A stretch of 64,000 nt of DNA from contig NZ_JARVRH010000020.1 in assembly GCF_030209755.1 (NCBI RefSeq), positions 82,665-146,664 of the forward strand. Reading direction: 5' to 3'. This document shows, one piece after another, positions 16,840-25,337 of the stretch (the first letter of the stretch is position 1; every line of letters begins with the position of its first letter). Source of the stretch: Arthrobacter sp. efr-133-TYG-118 (GTDB lineage: Bacteria; Actinomycetota; Actinomycetes; Actinomycetales; Micrococcaceae). The notes beneath the pieces were generated by a model, which saw only the letters and a list, made by a program, of their open reading frames with translations, had not been told where the DNA came from and made no database searches. A program made the position numbers and the translations under genes.

Positions 16840-17655
16840 CTACGCCCGCGCGATGACTTCCCCGTTCGGGATCAGGAAGAAGCCATCATCCGTGGACCCC
16901 CAGCGGTGCCAACCGGCGGCGATCCGGGCCAGGTCAGCCTCGTTGGCCAGACCGTATTCCAGCGCCTGCTCGGCAAAGGCGGAGTGCAAGACGCGTTCGC
17001 TCCACACCCGCGATTGCCAACGGCGCTGCTGCGCGGTGGCGTACAGCCAGTTGCTGCTGGAGGGCGCGACGTCGGTGAAGCCCGCCTGCTGCGCCCAGGA
17101 TACGAGCCGCCGCCCGGCGTCGGGCTCTGCACCATTCCGTCGGGCGATCTTCTGGTAGAGCTCCATCCAGTCGTCGAGTTCGCGGACCTCCGGATACCAG
17201 CTCATGCCGTGAAAATCGGCGTCGCGCACAGCCACGATGGCGCCGGGTTTGGCCACGCGCCGCATTTCGCGCAACGCGGCCACGGGGTCGGTCAGGTGCT
17301 GCAGGACTTGGTGGGCGTGGACGAGGTCGAAGGTCTCGTCCTCGAAGTCCAGATCGTAGATGTTACCGGTCACGAATTCCACGTTTTCCACACCCCGTTC
17401 GGCCGCGAGCGACGCAGCCTGGGCCACGATGTCGGCGGAACGGTCGAGCCCGACTACCTTCGCGGGAGCCACCAACTCCGCGAAGTCGCAGGTGATGCTC
17501 CCAGGTCCGCAGCCGACGTCGAGCACTGATGTCCCGGCGGTGAGATGCGGGATGACAAACGCGGCAGAGTTCTCGGCTGTGCGGGAGGCGTGGGCGCGTA
17601 CGACGGACTCGTGGTGGCCGTGTGTGTAGACGTCTTCAGGCTTCTGCTCGTTCAT
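16840..17655 (-). CDS. Class I SAM-dependent methyltransferase
   Basis: 271 aa. Motif I SVLDVGCGPGSITCDFAE (about residues 42-59), the acidic end of strand 2 (VVGLDRSADIV) and VTGNIYDLDFEDETFDLVHAHQVLQHL are standard class I methyltransferase features. The overall layout resembles UbiE/Coq5-type or small-molecule O/C-methyltransferases. The substrate is unknown. It is monocistronic and divergent from the SnoaL-like ORF. Confidence 0.88.
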   Translation of the reverse strand: MNEQKPEDVYTHGHHESVVRAHASRTAENSAAFVIPHLTAGTSVLDVGCGPGSITCDFAELVAPAKVVGLDRSADIVAQAASLAAERGVENVEFVTGNIYDLDFEDETFDLVHAHQVLQHLTDPVAALREMRRVAKPGAIVAVRDADFHGMSWYPEVRELDDWMELYQKIARRNGAEPDAGRRLVSWAQQAGFTDVAPSSSNWLYATAQQRRWQSRVWSERVLHSAFAEQALEYGLANEADLARIAAGWHRWGSTDDGFFLIPNGEVIARA

Positions 17656-17754
17656 AGGGAAACGCTACCCCGATGGGGTGGAAAGCGGGCGGAACTGCTC
17701 AATGACTCTTCGACGAAATATGTTACCTAAAAGGCATCAGCTGTTGCATGATAG

Positions 17755-18036
17755 ATGAGCCCGCAGCTAACGCCGGAAGAAGTCATGTCGGCAGCGGAAC
17801 GGATCGTTGCGGCCTATTCGGCCATGGACGAGGACGCATATTTCGGCTCATTCGATCCGCAGGCCACCTTCCTATTCCACGCGACCCCCGAACGGCTCAA
17901 CAGCCGGGACGACTACGAAGAGCAGTGGCGCACCTGGGTGTCCGAAGGCTGGAAAGTGATCGGCTGCCAGGCCGCACAGCTACGCAGCGATCAAAAAACC
18001 GGCCGCGAGGAAGAAGCAACGAACCCCGTGCATTAA
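17755..18036 (+). pseudogene. SnoaL/NTF2-like ORF, C-terminally truncated
   Basis: 93 aa, beginning MSPQLTPEEVMSAAERIVAAYSAMDEDAYFGSF. The helix-then-FxFHATPERLNSRDDYEEQWRTW pattern is the N-terminal two thirds of a SnoaL-like/NTF2 fold domain. Normal members are about 120-140 aa and continue with several more beta strands; here the frame changes character after QAAQLRSDQ and ends in an imperfect inverted repeat. The last about 15 residues do not look like the family. Most likely a gene eroded at its 3' end; a genuinely short protein is possible. Confidence 0.5.
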
Positions 18037-18082
18037 TGACCCCTGGGCATTGCTTCTTGCCCCGCGCGGATTTTGGCTGCTT
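17988..18082. repeat. Imperfect inverted repeat at the 3' end of the SnoaL-like ORF
   Basis: The left segment AACCGGCCGCGAGGAAGAAG and the right segment around GCTTCTTGCCCCGCGCGGAT (18052-18071) are complementary with a few gaps, centred on GTGCATTAATGACCCC. It could serve as a terminator for the truncated ORF or be an inserted repeat that caused the truncation. Confidence 0.5.
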
Positions 18083-18090
18083 GTATTAGA

Positions 18091-18142
18091 CCCCCGACCC
18101 CACCACAATGGACCCATGGCCGCAGCGTGGTGGGGTCGGGGG
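18091..18142. promoter_or_regulatory. 16-bp-arm hairpin enclosing the start codon of the next gene
   Basis: CCCCCGACCCCACCAC (18091-18106) pairs perfectly with GTGGTGGGGTCGGGGG (18127-18142). The 20-nt loop contains the proposed ATG at 18116 of the membrane protein. The right arm encodes residues 5-9 of that protein. Such a stem would strongly affect translation initiation if transcription starts upstream of it. Confidence 0.7.
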
Positions 18143-18958
18143 GCGCAACTGGGGCGCGGATCGGGCCTCGGCGGGCTGCGTGACGGACCATCCCCGGACG
18201 CCTTGCGTCGCCCGTTCTTCATTGCGGCAGCGGCCGTCTTCGCCGTCGTCGTCCTGGCTGAAATCGGCTTGTCGATCCTCCTCGGAGGGACCGCCGTCGA
18301 GCCTGTTTCCCCCGACCAAGCGGACAAGCTCGGCGTTCCTATTGATGTCTTCCTCAAGACCCAGCGCGCGTCAGCTGCGCCGCCGGGCGCTGGAATCGGT
18401 TTCCTTGCGTTCCTGGACGGGCTGTTGCTGTTCACCGTGGTGATGCTTGGGCTCAGCCTGATCATGGACCTCAGGGTTTACGGGCGGGTTCAAGGCATCG
18501 TTACCTTGATTGTCACGTTTCTCTGGGTGGTGGGGGCGTTCTTCACAGCCCTCCTGGCGTTGGCAAAGCTGTTCCTGATGTTCGGCCTGTTCGTGGCCGC
18601 ACCCTTCGGGACCATTGCCTACCTGGCGTTATGGGGGAGTTTTCCCACGAGCCAGGCGGCGGCCATCCTCGCCCTTTTGCTGCTGCTGAAGATCGTCTTC
18701 GCAGTGCTGCTGGTCTTGAGCCAGCCGAAGTTCCTGAAGGTCACCGGGCTCGTGGTGCTGCTTCTGGTATCGGTCCTCCTGCAGCTTGTTCTTGGCCTCA
18801 TTCACGGATTCCTTCCCGGCCCGCTCGTGTCCATCGGGGACCAGTTCTGGGCGCTCATTACCGTGGTGGTTGCCTTGGTGTGGGCCCTCATCATGCTCAT
18901 CGGATCCATACCGGCCATCATCAACGCACTGCGGGTCAGCGGCTCGGCGGGGGACTAA
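18116..18958 (+). CDS. Integral membrane protein of unknown function
   Basis: 280 aa from ATG 18116. A short Gly/Arg-rich N-terminus (WWGRGAQLGRGSGLGG) precedes a first membrane helix (FFIAAAAVFAVVVLAEIGL), an extracytoplasmic stretch and then five or six further hydrophobic helices ending LINAL-like at the C-terminus (SIPAIINALRVSGS). No recognised domain. The start is uncertain: it lies in the loop of a strong hairpin and there is no clear ribosome site, so expression might be leaderless or start further downstream. Confidence 0.65.
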   Translation: MAAAWWGRGAQLGRGSGLGGLRDGPSPDALRRPFFIAAAAVFAVVVLAEIGLSILLGGTAVEPVSPDQADKLGVPIDVFLKTQRASAAPPGAGIGFLAFLDGLLLFTVVMLGLSLIMDLRVYGRVQGIVTLIVTFLWVVGAFFTALLALAKLFLMFGLFVAAPFGTIAYLALWGSFPTSQAAAILALLLLLKIVFAVLLVLSQPKFLKVTGLVVLLLVSVLLQLVLGLIHGFLPGPLVSIGDQFWALITVVVALVWALIMLIGSIPAIINALRVSGSAGD

Positions 18959-19020
18959 GGTGAGCGAGCGTTGGGGGGAGCGCGGCGATAGGTGAGCGAG
19001 CGTTGGGGGGGAGCGCGGCG
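18959..19020. repeat. Two-copy tandem repeat, 32-bp period
   Basis: The unit GGTGAGCGAGCGTTGGGGGG plus AGCGCGGCG occurs at 18959-18987 and again at 18991-19020, differing by one extra G in the second copy. It fills the convergent gap between the membrane protein and the aminotransferase. Confidence 0.75.
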
Positions 19021-19029
19021 GCGCCGGCC

Positions 19030-20256
19030 CTACTCCTGAGGCCGGTTCCGATAGGCGGCCAGGAAGGTTGCGATCCTACGCACGGCCTCCTCGATCTCGC
19101 GGACAGACGGCAGAATCACGAAGCGGAAGTGGTCCGGAGTTGGCCAGTTGAAGGCCGAGCCGTGGGAGACCAGGATTTTCTGGTCCTGCAGGAGGTCGAG
19201 GACGAATTTCTCGTCGCTCTCGATCGGGTAGACGTCAGGATCCAGCCGCGGGAACAAATACATGGCACCGGCCGCCGGAACGCAGCTCACGCCGGGGATC
19301 GCCGTGAGGAGCTTCAAGGCGAGATCCCGTTGTTCGCGGAGCCGGCCACCTGGCCTGATGAGTTCCTCGATGCTCTGGTAGCCACCCAGACAGGTTTGGA
19401 TGGCGTGCTGTGCCGGAACATTGGAGCACAAACGGAGGGAAGCAAGCAGTTCCAGAGCCTCACGGTATTCGGCGGTAGCAGCATGCGGACCGGTCAGGGC
19501 GACCCAGCCGGCACGGTAACCGGGCATACGGTAAGCCTTGGAGAGGCCACTGAAGGTCAGGACGCAGATGTCGTCTGCCACGGAAGCCATGTGGATGTGC
19601 TGGGCGTCCTCGTAGCGGATCTTCTCGTAGATCTCGTCCGAGAACAGGACAAGATCATGCTTGCGGGCCAGCGCCGCGAACTGCTCCAGGATGTGGCGGG
19701 GATATACCGCACCCGTCGGGTTGTTCGGGTTGATGATGACGATGGCCTTCGTGCGCTTGGTGATCTTCGCTTCGACGTCGGACATGTCCGGCCACCAGTT
19801 CTGGCCCTCATCGCAGAGATAGTGCACCGGCTTGCCGCCCGTGAGCGTCACGGTGGCCGTCCACAACGGATAGTCCGGAGCGGGAATGAGAACCTCGTCG
19901 CCGTTCTCCAAGAAGGCCTGCAGCGTCATGGAGATCAGTTCGCTGACGCCGTTGCCAATGAAGATATCCTCGACGCCGATATTCATCAGGTTCTTGGTCT
20001 GGTAATACTGGGAAATCGCGGTGCGAGCTGTGAAGATGCCCTTGGAATCGCTGTACCCCTGGGCCCCGCGGAGGTGGTGGATCATGTCCACCACGACGGA
20101 CTCCGGCGCCTCAAGTCCGAACGGCGCGGTGTCCCCAAGATTCATCTTGAGGATGCGGTGACCTTCGGCCTCCATGGTTTTGGCCGCTTGGAGGATGGGC
20201 CCACGGAGTTCATAGCGGACGTTCTGTAGTTTGCTGGAGTGCTGCATCGGACGCAT
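19030..20256 (-). CDS. alaA: Pyridoxal-phosphate-dependent aminotransferase, AlaA-like
   Basis: 408 aa fold-type I aminotransferase. PLP lysine in FSGLSKAYRMPGYRAGW (about residue 240), with INPNNPTGAVY and LVLFSDEIYEKIRYED as the other PLP contacts and FRFVILPS at the C-terminus with the substrate-binding Arg. N-terminal YELRGPILQAAKTMEAEG matches the AlaA/YfbQ branch, which makes alanine from pyruvate and glutamate. It lies 62 bp downstream of the last injection-system gene on the same strand and could share its transcript, though housekeeping function is likely. Confidence 0.88.
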   Translation of the reverse strand: MRPMQHSSKLQNVRYELRGPILQAAKTMEAEGHRILKMNLGDTAPFGLEAPESVVVDMIHHLRGAQGYSDSKGIFTARTAISQYYQTKNLMNIGVEDIFIGNGVSELISMTLQAFLENGDEVLIPAPDYPLWTATVTLTGGKPVHYLCDEGQNWWPDMSDVEAKITKRTKAIVIINPNNPTGAVYPRHILEQFAALARKHDLVLFSDEIYEKIRYEDAQHIHMASVADDICVLTFSGLSKAYRMPGYRAGWVALTGPHAATAEYREALELLASLRLCSNVPAQHAIQTCLGGYQSIEELIRPGGRLREQRDLALKLLTAIPGVSCVPAAGAMYLFPRLDPDVYPIESDEKFVLDLLQDQKILVSHGSAFNWPTPDHFRFVILPSVREIEEAVRRIATFLAAYRNRPQE

Positions 20257-20318
20257 GGTTGATCATTTCATGAGCCGCACCGTTTCTGCACCGGATGACA
20301 TGCAGGCGCAAGACCGCC

Positions 20319-21248
20319 TTACTGCTTGACTGCGCAGATCTGCGGCTGGACCATGCAAATGTTGATCGGATTCGGCTCGATGATGACGCTTTGCCGTATT
20401 TCGGTGCGGACCAGCACCAGGGCGTTCTGGTTCACCTTGCTCCCGACATCGGGATTTACCCCCACCACAACGCAGATTTGCAAGAATCCGGGCGAGGCCT
20501 GGCAGGTGGAGCCCTGGGTGAAATCGAGCTGGATTTTCGCGTTCTGGAAGGCGGTCCGGGCATTTTCGATCCGCGAGCCAAGGACCGCGGGCACCACCGA
20601 TTTCACCGGCGTCGCGATCTCCAGGTTGACCGTGGAACCGCGCCCGGCGGACTTGTTGGCCTCCGGAGACTGCGTTACCACCGTCCCGGCGGTTTGATCG
20701 CTTTCCTTGTCCGTGGTGATTGCGGAGAAGCCGGCGTCCTTGAGGATCTGCACCGCTTCTGCTTGCGGCTTTCCCTTCACATCAGGCACATTGACGTCCT
20801 TGAGAAGGAACCAGATCACCCCACCGATGGCCGCCAAAAGCACGACGCCGCCGATGATCACCCACAGCCATGGGAATCCGCGTGCGGGCTTGGGCGATTC
20901 GGCGGGCTTGGTGACGACCAGTGTGACCACGTGGGCCTGGTCGGCATAGTCCTCAGGGGCGTCGTCGGCAGAGTAGGCGATCAGTTTCACGGGATAAGAG
21001 CCGGGCGCGGCGCCGGTGGTGTCGAAATTTACCAGGTATTGCTCCGTGGCTCCGGCAGCGATGGTCCGGAGCGGAGTGGGGATGGCTGTGTAGCTCGGGG
21101 ACGGCGGTGTGCTCTCCACGCCGGGAAAGGCTCCGAGCACCACGCGTTCGGGGCCCGGAGCTCCGTTGGTCACAGACGCCGTGAGGGAACCTTTGTCGTC
21201 CTTGAGTTCTACCGTGGGAGAACTCAGCGTCATGGTGATGGTGCTCAT
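20319..21248 (-). CDS. Single-pass membrane protein with PASTA repeats, last gene of the injection-system cluster
   Basis: 309 aa. Residues 1 to about 115 form a beta-rich Ig/CARDB-like domain (VELKDDKGSLTASVTNGAPG, SYPVKLIAYSADD). One membrane helix spans about 123-147 (WLWVIIGGVVLLAAIGGVIW), preceded by basic PKPARG, which by the positive-inside rule puts the N-terminus in the cytoplasm. Outside follow a PASTA domain (VPDVKGKPQAEAVQILKDAGF, residues about 152-215) and a second degenerate one. PASTA domains bind peptidoglycan or muropeptides. Its position directly after baseplate genes suggests it tethers the particle to the envelope; this is inference. Confidence 0.82.
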   Translation of the reverse strand: MSTITMTLSSPTVELKDDKGSLTASVTNGAPGPERVVLGAFPGVESTPPSPSYTAIPTPLRTIAAGATEQYLVNFDTTGAAPGSYPVKLIAYSADDAPEDYADQAHVVTLVVTKPAESPKPARGFPWLWVIIGGVVLLAAIGGVIWFLLKDVNVPDVKGKPQAEAVQILKDAGFSAITTDKESDQTAGTVVTQSPEANKSAGRGSTVNLEIATPVKSVVPAVLGSRIENARTAFQNAKIQLDFTQGSTCQASPGFLQICVVVGVNPDVGSKVNQNALVLVRTEIRQSVIIEPNPINICMVQPQICAVKQ

Positions 21249-21275
21249 GCAACAACCGCCTTTCAGGCAATGAAC

Positions 21276-21749
21276 TCATCCTTCTGCTTCCAGGAGCTTC
21301 AGCGCACACGTGCCGACAACCCGGCACGCGATGCCCAGTTGCCCTCCTGAAGTGCCGAAGGTCAGGCTGACAGTGTCCCCGGCAGAGACATCCTGTTCGG
21401 TTCGCGTGCCCTCCACCAGGAGCGTCACGGTGACTGCCTGCTGGGGGGCCAGCCGGGCACGCTTGGTGGGGCTGCCCAGATCGAACAGGCCTCCGAATTT
21501 CTTGACTTCGAAGACGCAGCTTCCCACCACGAGCAGCTGCGTTGCCGCCGCGGAGCATTGGCCGCCCGGGCCAACAAGGTCCGAGGCCGTGAGGGTGGCC
21601 CCTTTGGCGGCCTGCGAGAAGCCCGACTGCCAACTGGCCGCCGCGTTGTTGTTTCCGCCTCCGCAGCTGACGCCGAAAACCAGGACGAGCACGGCGATCA
21701 CGCCGCACACGATCACCACGATGAGGGGCTTCCTGTTCTCGTCGTTCAC
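21276..21749 (-). CDS. Small single-pass membrane protein in the injection-system cluster
   Basis: 157 aa from GTG 21749, overlapping the tail I gene as GTGA. A basic N-terminus (NDENRKP) leads to one helix (LIVVIVCGVIAVLVLVFGVSC), then an extracytoplasmic domain with several Cys (GGQCSAAAT, VVGSCVFEV, IACRVVGTCALK) that may form disulphides. The Cys after the helix is not in a canonical lipobox, so membrane anchoring by the helix is preferred over lipidation. No recognised family. It probably partners the PASTA protein 27 bp downstream. Confidence 0.7.
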   Translation of the reverse strand: MNDENRKPLIVVIVCGVIAVLVLVFGVSCGGGNNNAAASWQSGFSQAAKGATLTASDLVGPGGQCSAAATQLLVVGSCVFEVKKFGGLFDLGSPTKRARLAPQQAVTVTLLVEGTRTEQDVSAGDTVSLTFGTSGGQLGIACRVVGTCALKLLEAEG

Positions 21750-22282
21750 GTGCCCATCACCGCGATCTCGTCCGTCACGTGGGCAGGCTTGATGGCCTTG
21801 ACGATTCTGCGGACCAGCTCCACTTGCCCGGCGGCGGACGCGGGGACCAGAACCTTGATGTGGAACTCGCCCGGGACGGATTCGACGCCGAACCCCGGGA
21901 CCCCGGTGGCCAGCTGCAGGAAGCGGGTGAGACCGTCCACAGTGCCCCGGCGCGCGGACAACGAGGCCGCGCACGCAATCAGGTCCCGCTGGCGGGCCAA
22001 CGGGACTCCTGCTGCCGCGGAGTCCACCGATTCCGGGCTTGGTAGGGTCAGCCAGTCCAGGTCCACCCAGCGCGACAGGAAGGGAATGAACGACGACGGC
22101 GAGCGGCCGGGATCGGGAACGGTGTGGATGCGGTCCAAGACATCCCGGACCGGCCCGTGCATGTCCTCTGCCACGGCGATGAGGGCCTGCAGCGGCGTGC
22201 TGGTTTCAGCGGCCACTTGGTAGATCTCGGGCAGTACCTTCAACATCGGGGAGTTGCGCCGCAGGGGTTCAACCATTGCCAT
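21746..22282 (-). CDS. Baseplate protein, phage tail protein I (gpI)-like
   Basis: 178 aa; overlaps the baseplate J stop by 14 bp, and an alternative ATG lies at 22276. It has the P2 gpI-like pattern: PLQALIAVAEDMHGPVRDVLDRI, FIPFLSRWVDLDWL, RQRDLIACAASLSARRGTVDGLTRFLQLATG and a C-terminal VELVRRIVKAIKPAHV. In contractile injection systems this is the Afp12/Cis12 baseplate wedge component that sits with the J protein. Confidence 0.85.
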   Translation of the reverse strand: MAMVEPLRRNSPMLKVLPEIYQVAAETSTPLQALIAVAEDMHGPVRDVLDRIHTVPDPGRSPSSFIPFLSRWVDLDWLTLPSPESVDSAAAGVPLARQRDLIACAASLSARRGTVDGLTRFLQLATGVPGFGVESVPGEFHIKVLVPASAAGQVELVRRIVKAIKPAHVTDEIAVMGT

Positions 22283-24893
22283 GCACCACTTCGATCCGGT
22301 GCTCGCCCGAGGAGAACAGCCATGTCTCGGGAAGCGTCACGACGTCGTCAACCATCCGCCGCGTACAGCTCGCCCAGGAGACAGCGTTGTCCGTACTCCG
22401 GTAGATCCCCTTCGGGCCAGCCGCGAGCACCAGCTGCGTGCCGTCGTCGCGCACTGCGCCGGACACGGCGCGGACCGGTTCGAAACGCGTCCGGTCCCGC
22501 AAGGGAAGATTGCAGTTGACATCGGGGACGCTCCATTGCGCGGAGGCCTGGCCAAGCTGAAGGCGCAGCACCCCTCCGCTCTGGGTGGCGGCGTAGGCGG
22601 CAGTGCCCATCACGTGGACACTCCAACAGCTGCCGCCGGTCCAGCCCGCGCCGAATTGTTCCCAGGAAGCCATGAGGGCGTCATCGAACTGGGTGCGGGC
22701 GAGTTCATCGATCTTCAATCGGAGGCAGCCCGTCCCTGTACCTTCAGGTACGGAACGTCCCAGCCAGACGTAGCTCGCGCCGCCGTCGTACTGGACGGTC
22801 ATGCAGCGGATGTCCTCGCCCGCCGGCTTGATCTGCTTGAAGCTGCCGGCGGCCCCGGCTTCTGGGGAAAGCCAGACGCCCGCGGAGGCTTCCGCGGCCA
22901 CCACCACGCCAGTGCGGCCGCGCACGTCCACCAAGGCATCCACTGCGTAGAAACCGCGGTCCGGCTGGGTGGCGTCCACTACGTTCTGGACCGGGATGGC
23001 CCCCTCGTCCATGGGCAGCTCGTAGAGACCATGCTCGCCAGCGAGGAGCAGCACCGGAACTCCCTGCCGGTCCACCCAGCACAAATCCGCGACGACGAAG
23101 CCCAGTTCCGCGGCGCGCCGCCACGATTCGCCGAGGTCATCGCTGACGTAGATGCGCGATCCCGCGGGGGTCACGGTGCTGACAGCAACCATGCCGGGAT
23201 GCTGACCGGGACCGGGACCGGAACCGCCAGGACCAAAGCCACCGGCGCCCAGGCGGCCCAGGGCGGGCGAACGGAAAGGCGCAATTGACCTTACCGTCTC
23301 GCTGGCCGCCTCCGAAGCGAACTCGGCGCATGCCTCCCAGCCATCACCCGCGTTGGTAGTGCGGAAAAGGGTGCTGTCTTGCGCCACGAACCACGTGTTG
23401 TCCTGTCCTTCGGCCTGCACCAGCGCCAGGGCATCGGTGTCCGGAACCTTGTCCACTTCCAGCCTTACCCGGTCCACGTACTGGACTCCTGGTTCGGCTT
23501 CCTCCATGGCGCGGTAGAGGTTGGAGACGCGAAGCGGCTTACCAAAGCCCGAGCCATAGTTGGAGGAGCCCGGACTCAGCGGACTGATGCCCTCTGCAAG
23601 CCGCCCGACGATCCTGGACTTCACGGCCTCGGCGTCCTCGTCGGGGCGCACCACGATCCTGGCGTCCACCAGCACTTGCTTGTAGAGGCCCCAGCGGACC
23701 ACGGGTTCCGCCCCCACCGTGGAGCGGCGGCGCAGGTACTGTTCCACTTCAAGGCGCACGCTTTCACGTGCCTGGACTGTCAGCTCGGCGGCACGCACTG
23801 GACCCGGCACAAACGGTACGAGCACCACTTCCACCTCGCCGGGCTTGGCGAAAGCCCAGATGTCCCGCCGCGTGAATGCACGTGCCCGCGCGACACCGCC
23901 ATGGCGCATGGCCAAGACCTCGTAGTCGCGCACAGTGACGGCCCTGTCCCGGGCCTGGAAATCCTGAGGGGCCCGGCGGAGCGCATTCTCCAGAGATTCG
24001 CCGTCGCGGCCTCCCGTGGCGGCTTCCGGGTTGCTGACTTTCAGCCCCGGGATCGGGGTGCGCATCACCGTCAGCTGGCCCGCGCCAACATTGCCGCGCT
24101 GCCCTCCGCCGCCGCGGTACCAAGCACGCACCTCGGCGCCCGGACCCGGAACAATTGCTGTCCGCGCTACGGACTGATCGTCCCACCATGCGAACATCAC
24201 GACGCCGGCACTCCGGTCGATGCGGACCGGCACCTCATCCGGACCGGCATCCGCGAACGCCTCAACTTCGCGGCAAAACCGGAAAGGCTTGCCGTCCACC
24301 AAGACGGCCTCGCCGCTGCTCAGCTTGGTGCCCGCGGGGACTTCGATGGCGATGGATAGACCAGCCCCCGAGACGATGGGAGCGTTGGGGATAACAAAGC
24401 TTTGGCCCGGGCGGCCGGTTCCGACGCCGATCGGGACGGCGTCGTACAAGGTGACATCGGCCGCTGAGACCTGCACACTGGCCTGGCCCGCCCCCAGAAC
24501 TGCCGCCGTCGTCGTCGTAAAGACCGGCTGGGGGGAGCCAGGCACGCCCGGCGGGCAGCTGACCTGGGTTCCGCGGGGGATGTGGATGTCCTGGCTGTCG
24601 GTACTGCTTCCCGCGGACGCGCGGGTGAATTCGAGGATGGTTTCGGCGGTGCTGGGCGGGTAGAGGCTGGTGCCAAGCAGGTTCAAGTAAACCGCATACA
24701 GCTTTTCCGGCACCCGGTTGAGCCGGTACATCAGGGTGTCCGTGAGGTAGGCGAAAGCCTCGAGGATGGTGATGCCGGGATCATGGACGGAGAGGTCCGT
24801 CCAATCCGGGGCGATCTGCTGGATGCGCTCGCGGGCACCGGCCACCAAGTCCGCGAAGCTGCGATCGTCAAGATTCGGCACGGGGATACTCAT
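22269..24893 (-). CDS. Baseplate J (gp6-like) protein with C-terminal BNR/Asp-box repeats
   Basis: 874 aa from ATG 24893, with GGAGG seven bases upstream; the longer frame to 25046 is shadow. The N-terminal half (to about residue 480) is a baseplate assembly J protein: WTDLSVHDPGITILEAFAYLTDTLMYRLNRVPEK, AVTVRDYEVLAMRHGGVARA, RRRSTVGAEPV. From about 500 the C-terminal region carries Asp-box-like repeats, TTNAGDGWEA, VSDDLGESWRRA (about 580) and STDNAVSWAS (about 835), suggesting a beta-propeller. A Gly/Pro-rich linker lies near residue 550. The start overlaps the gp25 stop (ATGA). The propeller may be a surface or target-contact module. Confidence 0.88.
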   Translation of the reverse strand: MSIPVPNLDDRSFADLVAGARERIQQIAPDWTDLSVHDPGITILEAFAYLTDTLMYRLNRVPEKLYAVYLNLLGTSLYPPSTAETILEFTRASAGSSTDSQDIHIPRGTQVSCPPGVPGSPQPVFTTTTAAVLGAGQASVQVSAADVTLYDAVPIGVGTGRPGQSFVIPNAPIVSGAGLSIAIEVPAGTKLSSGEAVLVDGKPFRFCREVEAFADAGPDEVPVRIDRSAGVVMFAWWDDQSVARTAIVPGPGAEVRAWYRGGGGQRGNVGAGQLTVMRTPIPGLKVSNPEAATGGRDGESLENALRRAPQDFQARDRAVTVRDYEVLAMRHGGVARARAFTRRDIWAFAKPGEVEVVLVPFVPGPVRAAELTVQARESVRLEVEQYLRRRSTVGAEPVVRWGLYKQVLVDARIVVRPDEDAEAVKSRIVGRLAEGISPLSPGSSNYGSGFGKPLRVSNLYRAMEEAEPGVQYVDRVRLEVDKVPDTDALALVQAEGQDNTWFVAQDSTLFRTTNAGDGWEACAEFASEAASETVRSIAPFRSPALGRLGAGGFGPGGSGPGPGQHPGMVAVSTVTPAGSRIYVSDDLGESWRRAAELGFVVADLCWVDRQGVPVLLLAGEHGLYELPMDEGAIPVQNVVDATQPDRGFYAVDALVDVRGRTGVVVAAEASAGVWLSPEAGAAGSFKQIKPAGEDIRCMTVQYDGGASYVWLGRSVPEGTGTGCLRLKIDELARTQFDDALMASWEQFGAGWTGGSCWSVHVMGTAAYAATQSGGVLRLQLGQASAQWSVPDVNCNLPLRDRTRFEPVRAVSGAVRDDGTQLVLAAGPKGIYRSTDNAVSWASCTRRMVDDVVTLPETWLFSSGEHRIEVVHGNG

Positions 24894-25324
24894 GCTGCAC
24901 CTCCGGAATCGACAGGCAGGGCGATGGCGAGCTGGTCCTCGAGTTGGGTGGAACGGACCCGGTAGCGCAGCCGGACCTCCAGCACCTCGGGGCTTTCCGG
25001 GGACCGGGAGGCATCCAAGGACAAGACGGTGATCCGGGGCTCCCATTGCTCCACGGCCCGGGCAATATAATGGATGGCCAAGCCTGCCGTGGTGTCATCC
25101 GCGGGCGCGAAAGCGAGCCGGAACAGATGGCAGCCGTACGTGGGCCGGTTGACGCGCTCGCCGGGCCTGGTGCTCAGCAGCAGGAGGAGCGCCTGACGCA
25201 CGGACGCCGCATCCGTGACAGTGGCGAGCCGTCCGTCGGGGTTCAGCCGCAAACCGGGAAGGCCGGTGGCGGCATCGAAGTCCGGGTGTACGAAGGCCAC
25301 CGACTTGTATCTGGGGATGCTCAC
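24890..25324 (-). CDS. GPW/gp25 family baseplate protein
   Basis: 144 aa. It shows the gp25 pattern VRQALLLLLSTRPGERVNRPTYGCHLFRLAFAP, in which a PGER..RP.YG core follows the helix, and a C-terminal strand (SPEVLEVRLRYRV). gp25-like proteins form the inner baseplate ring and nucleate sheath polymerisation (Afp9). It sits between the Cys-rich small protein and baseplate J. Confidence 0.9.
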   Translation of the reverse strand: MSIPRYKSVAFVHPDFDAATGLPGLRLNPDGRLATVTDAASVRQALLLLLSTRPGERVNRPTYGCHLFRLAFAPADDTTAGLAIHYIARAVEQWEPRITVLSLDASRSPESPEVLEVRLRYRVRSTQLEDQLAIALPVDSGGAA

Positions 25325-25337
25325 GGCCGGCCGCCTC

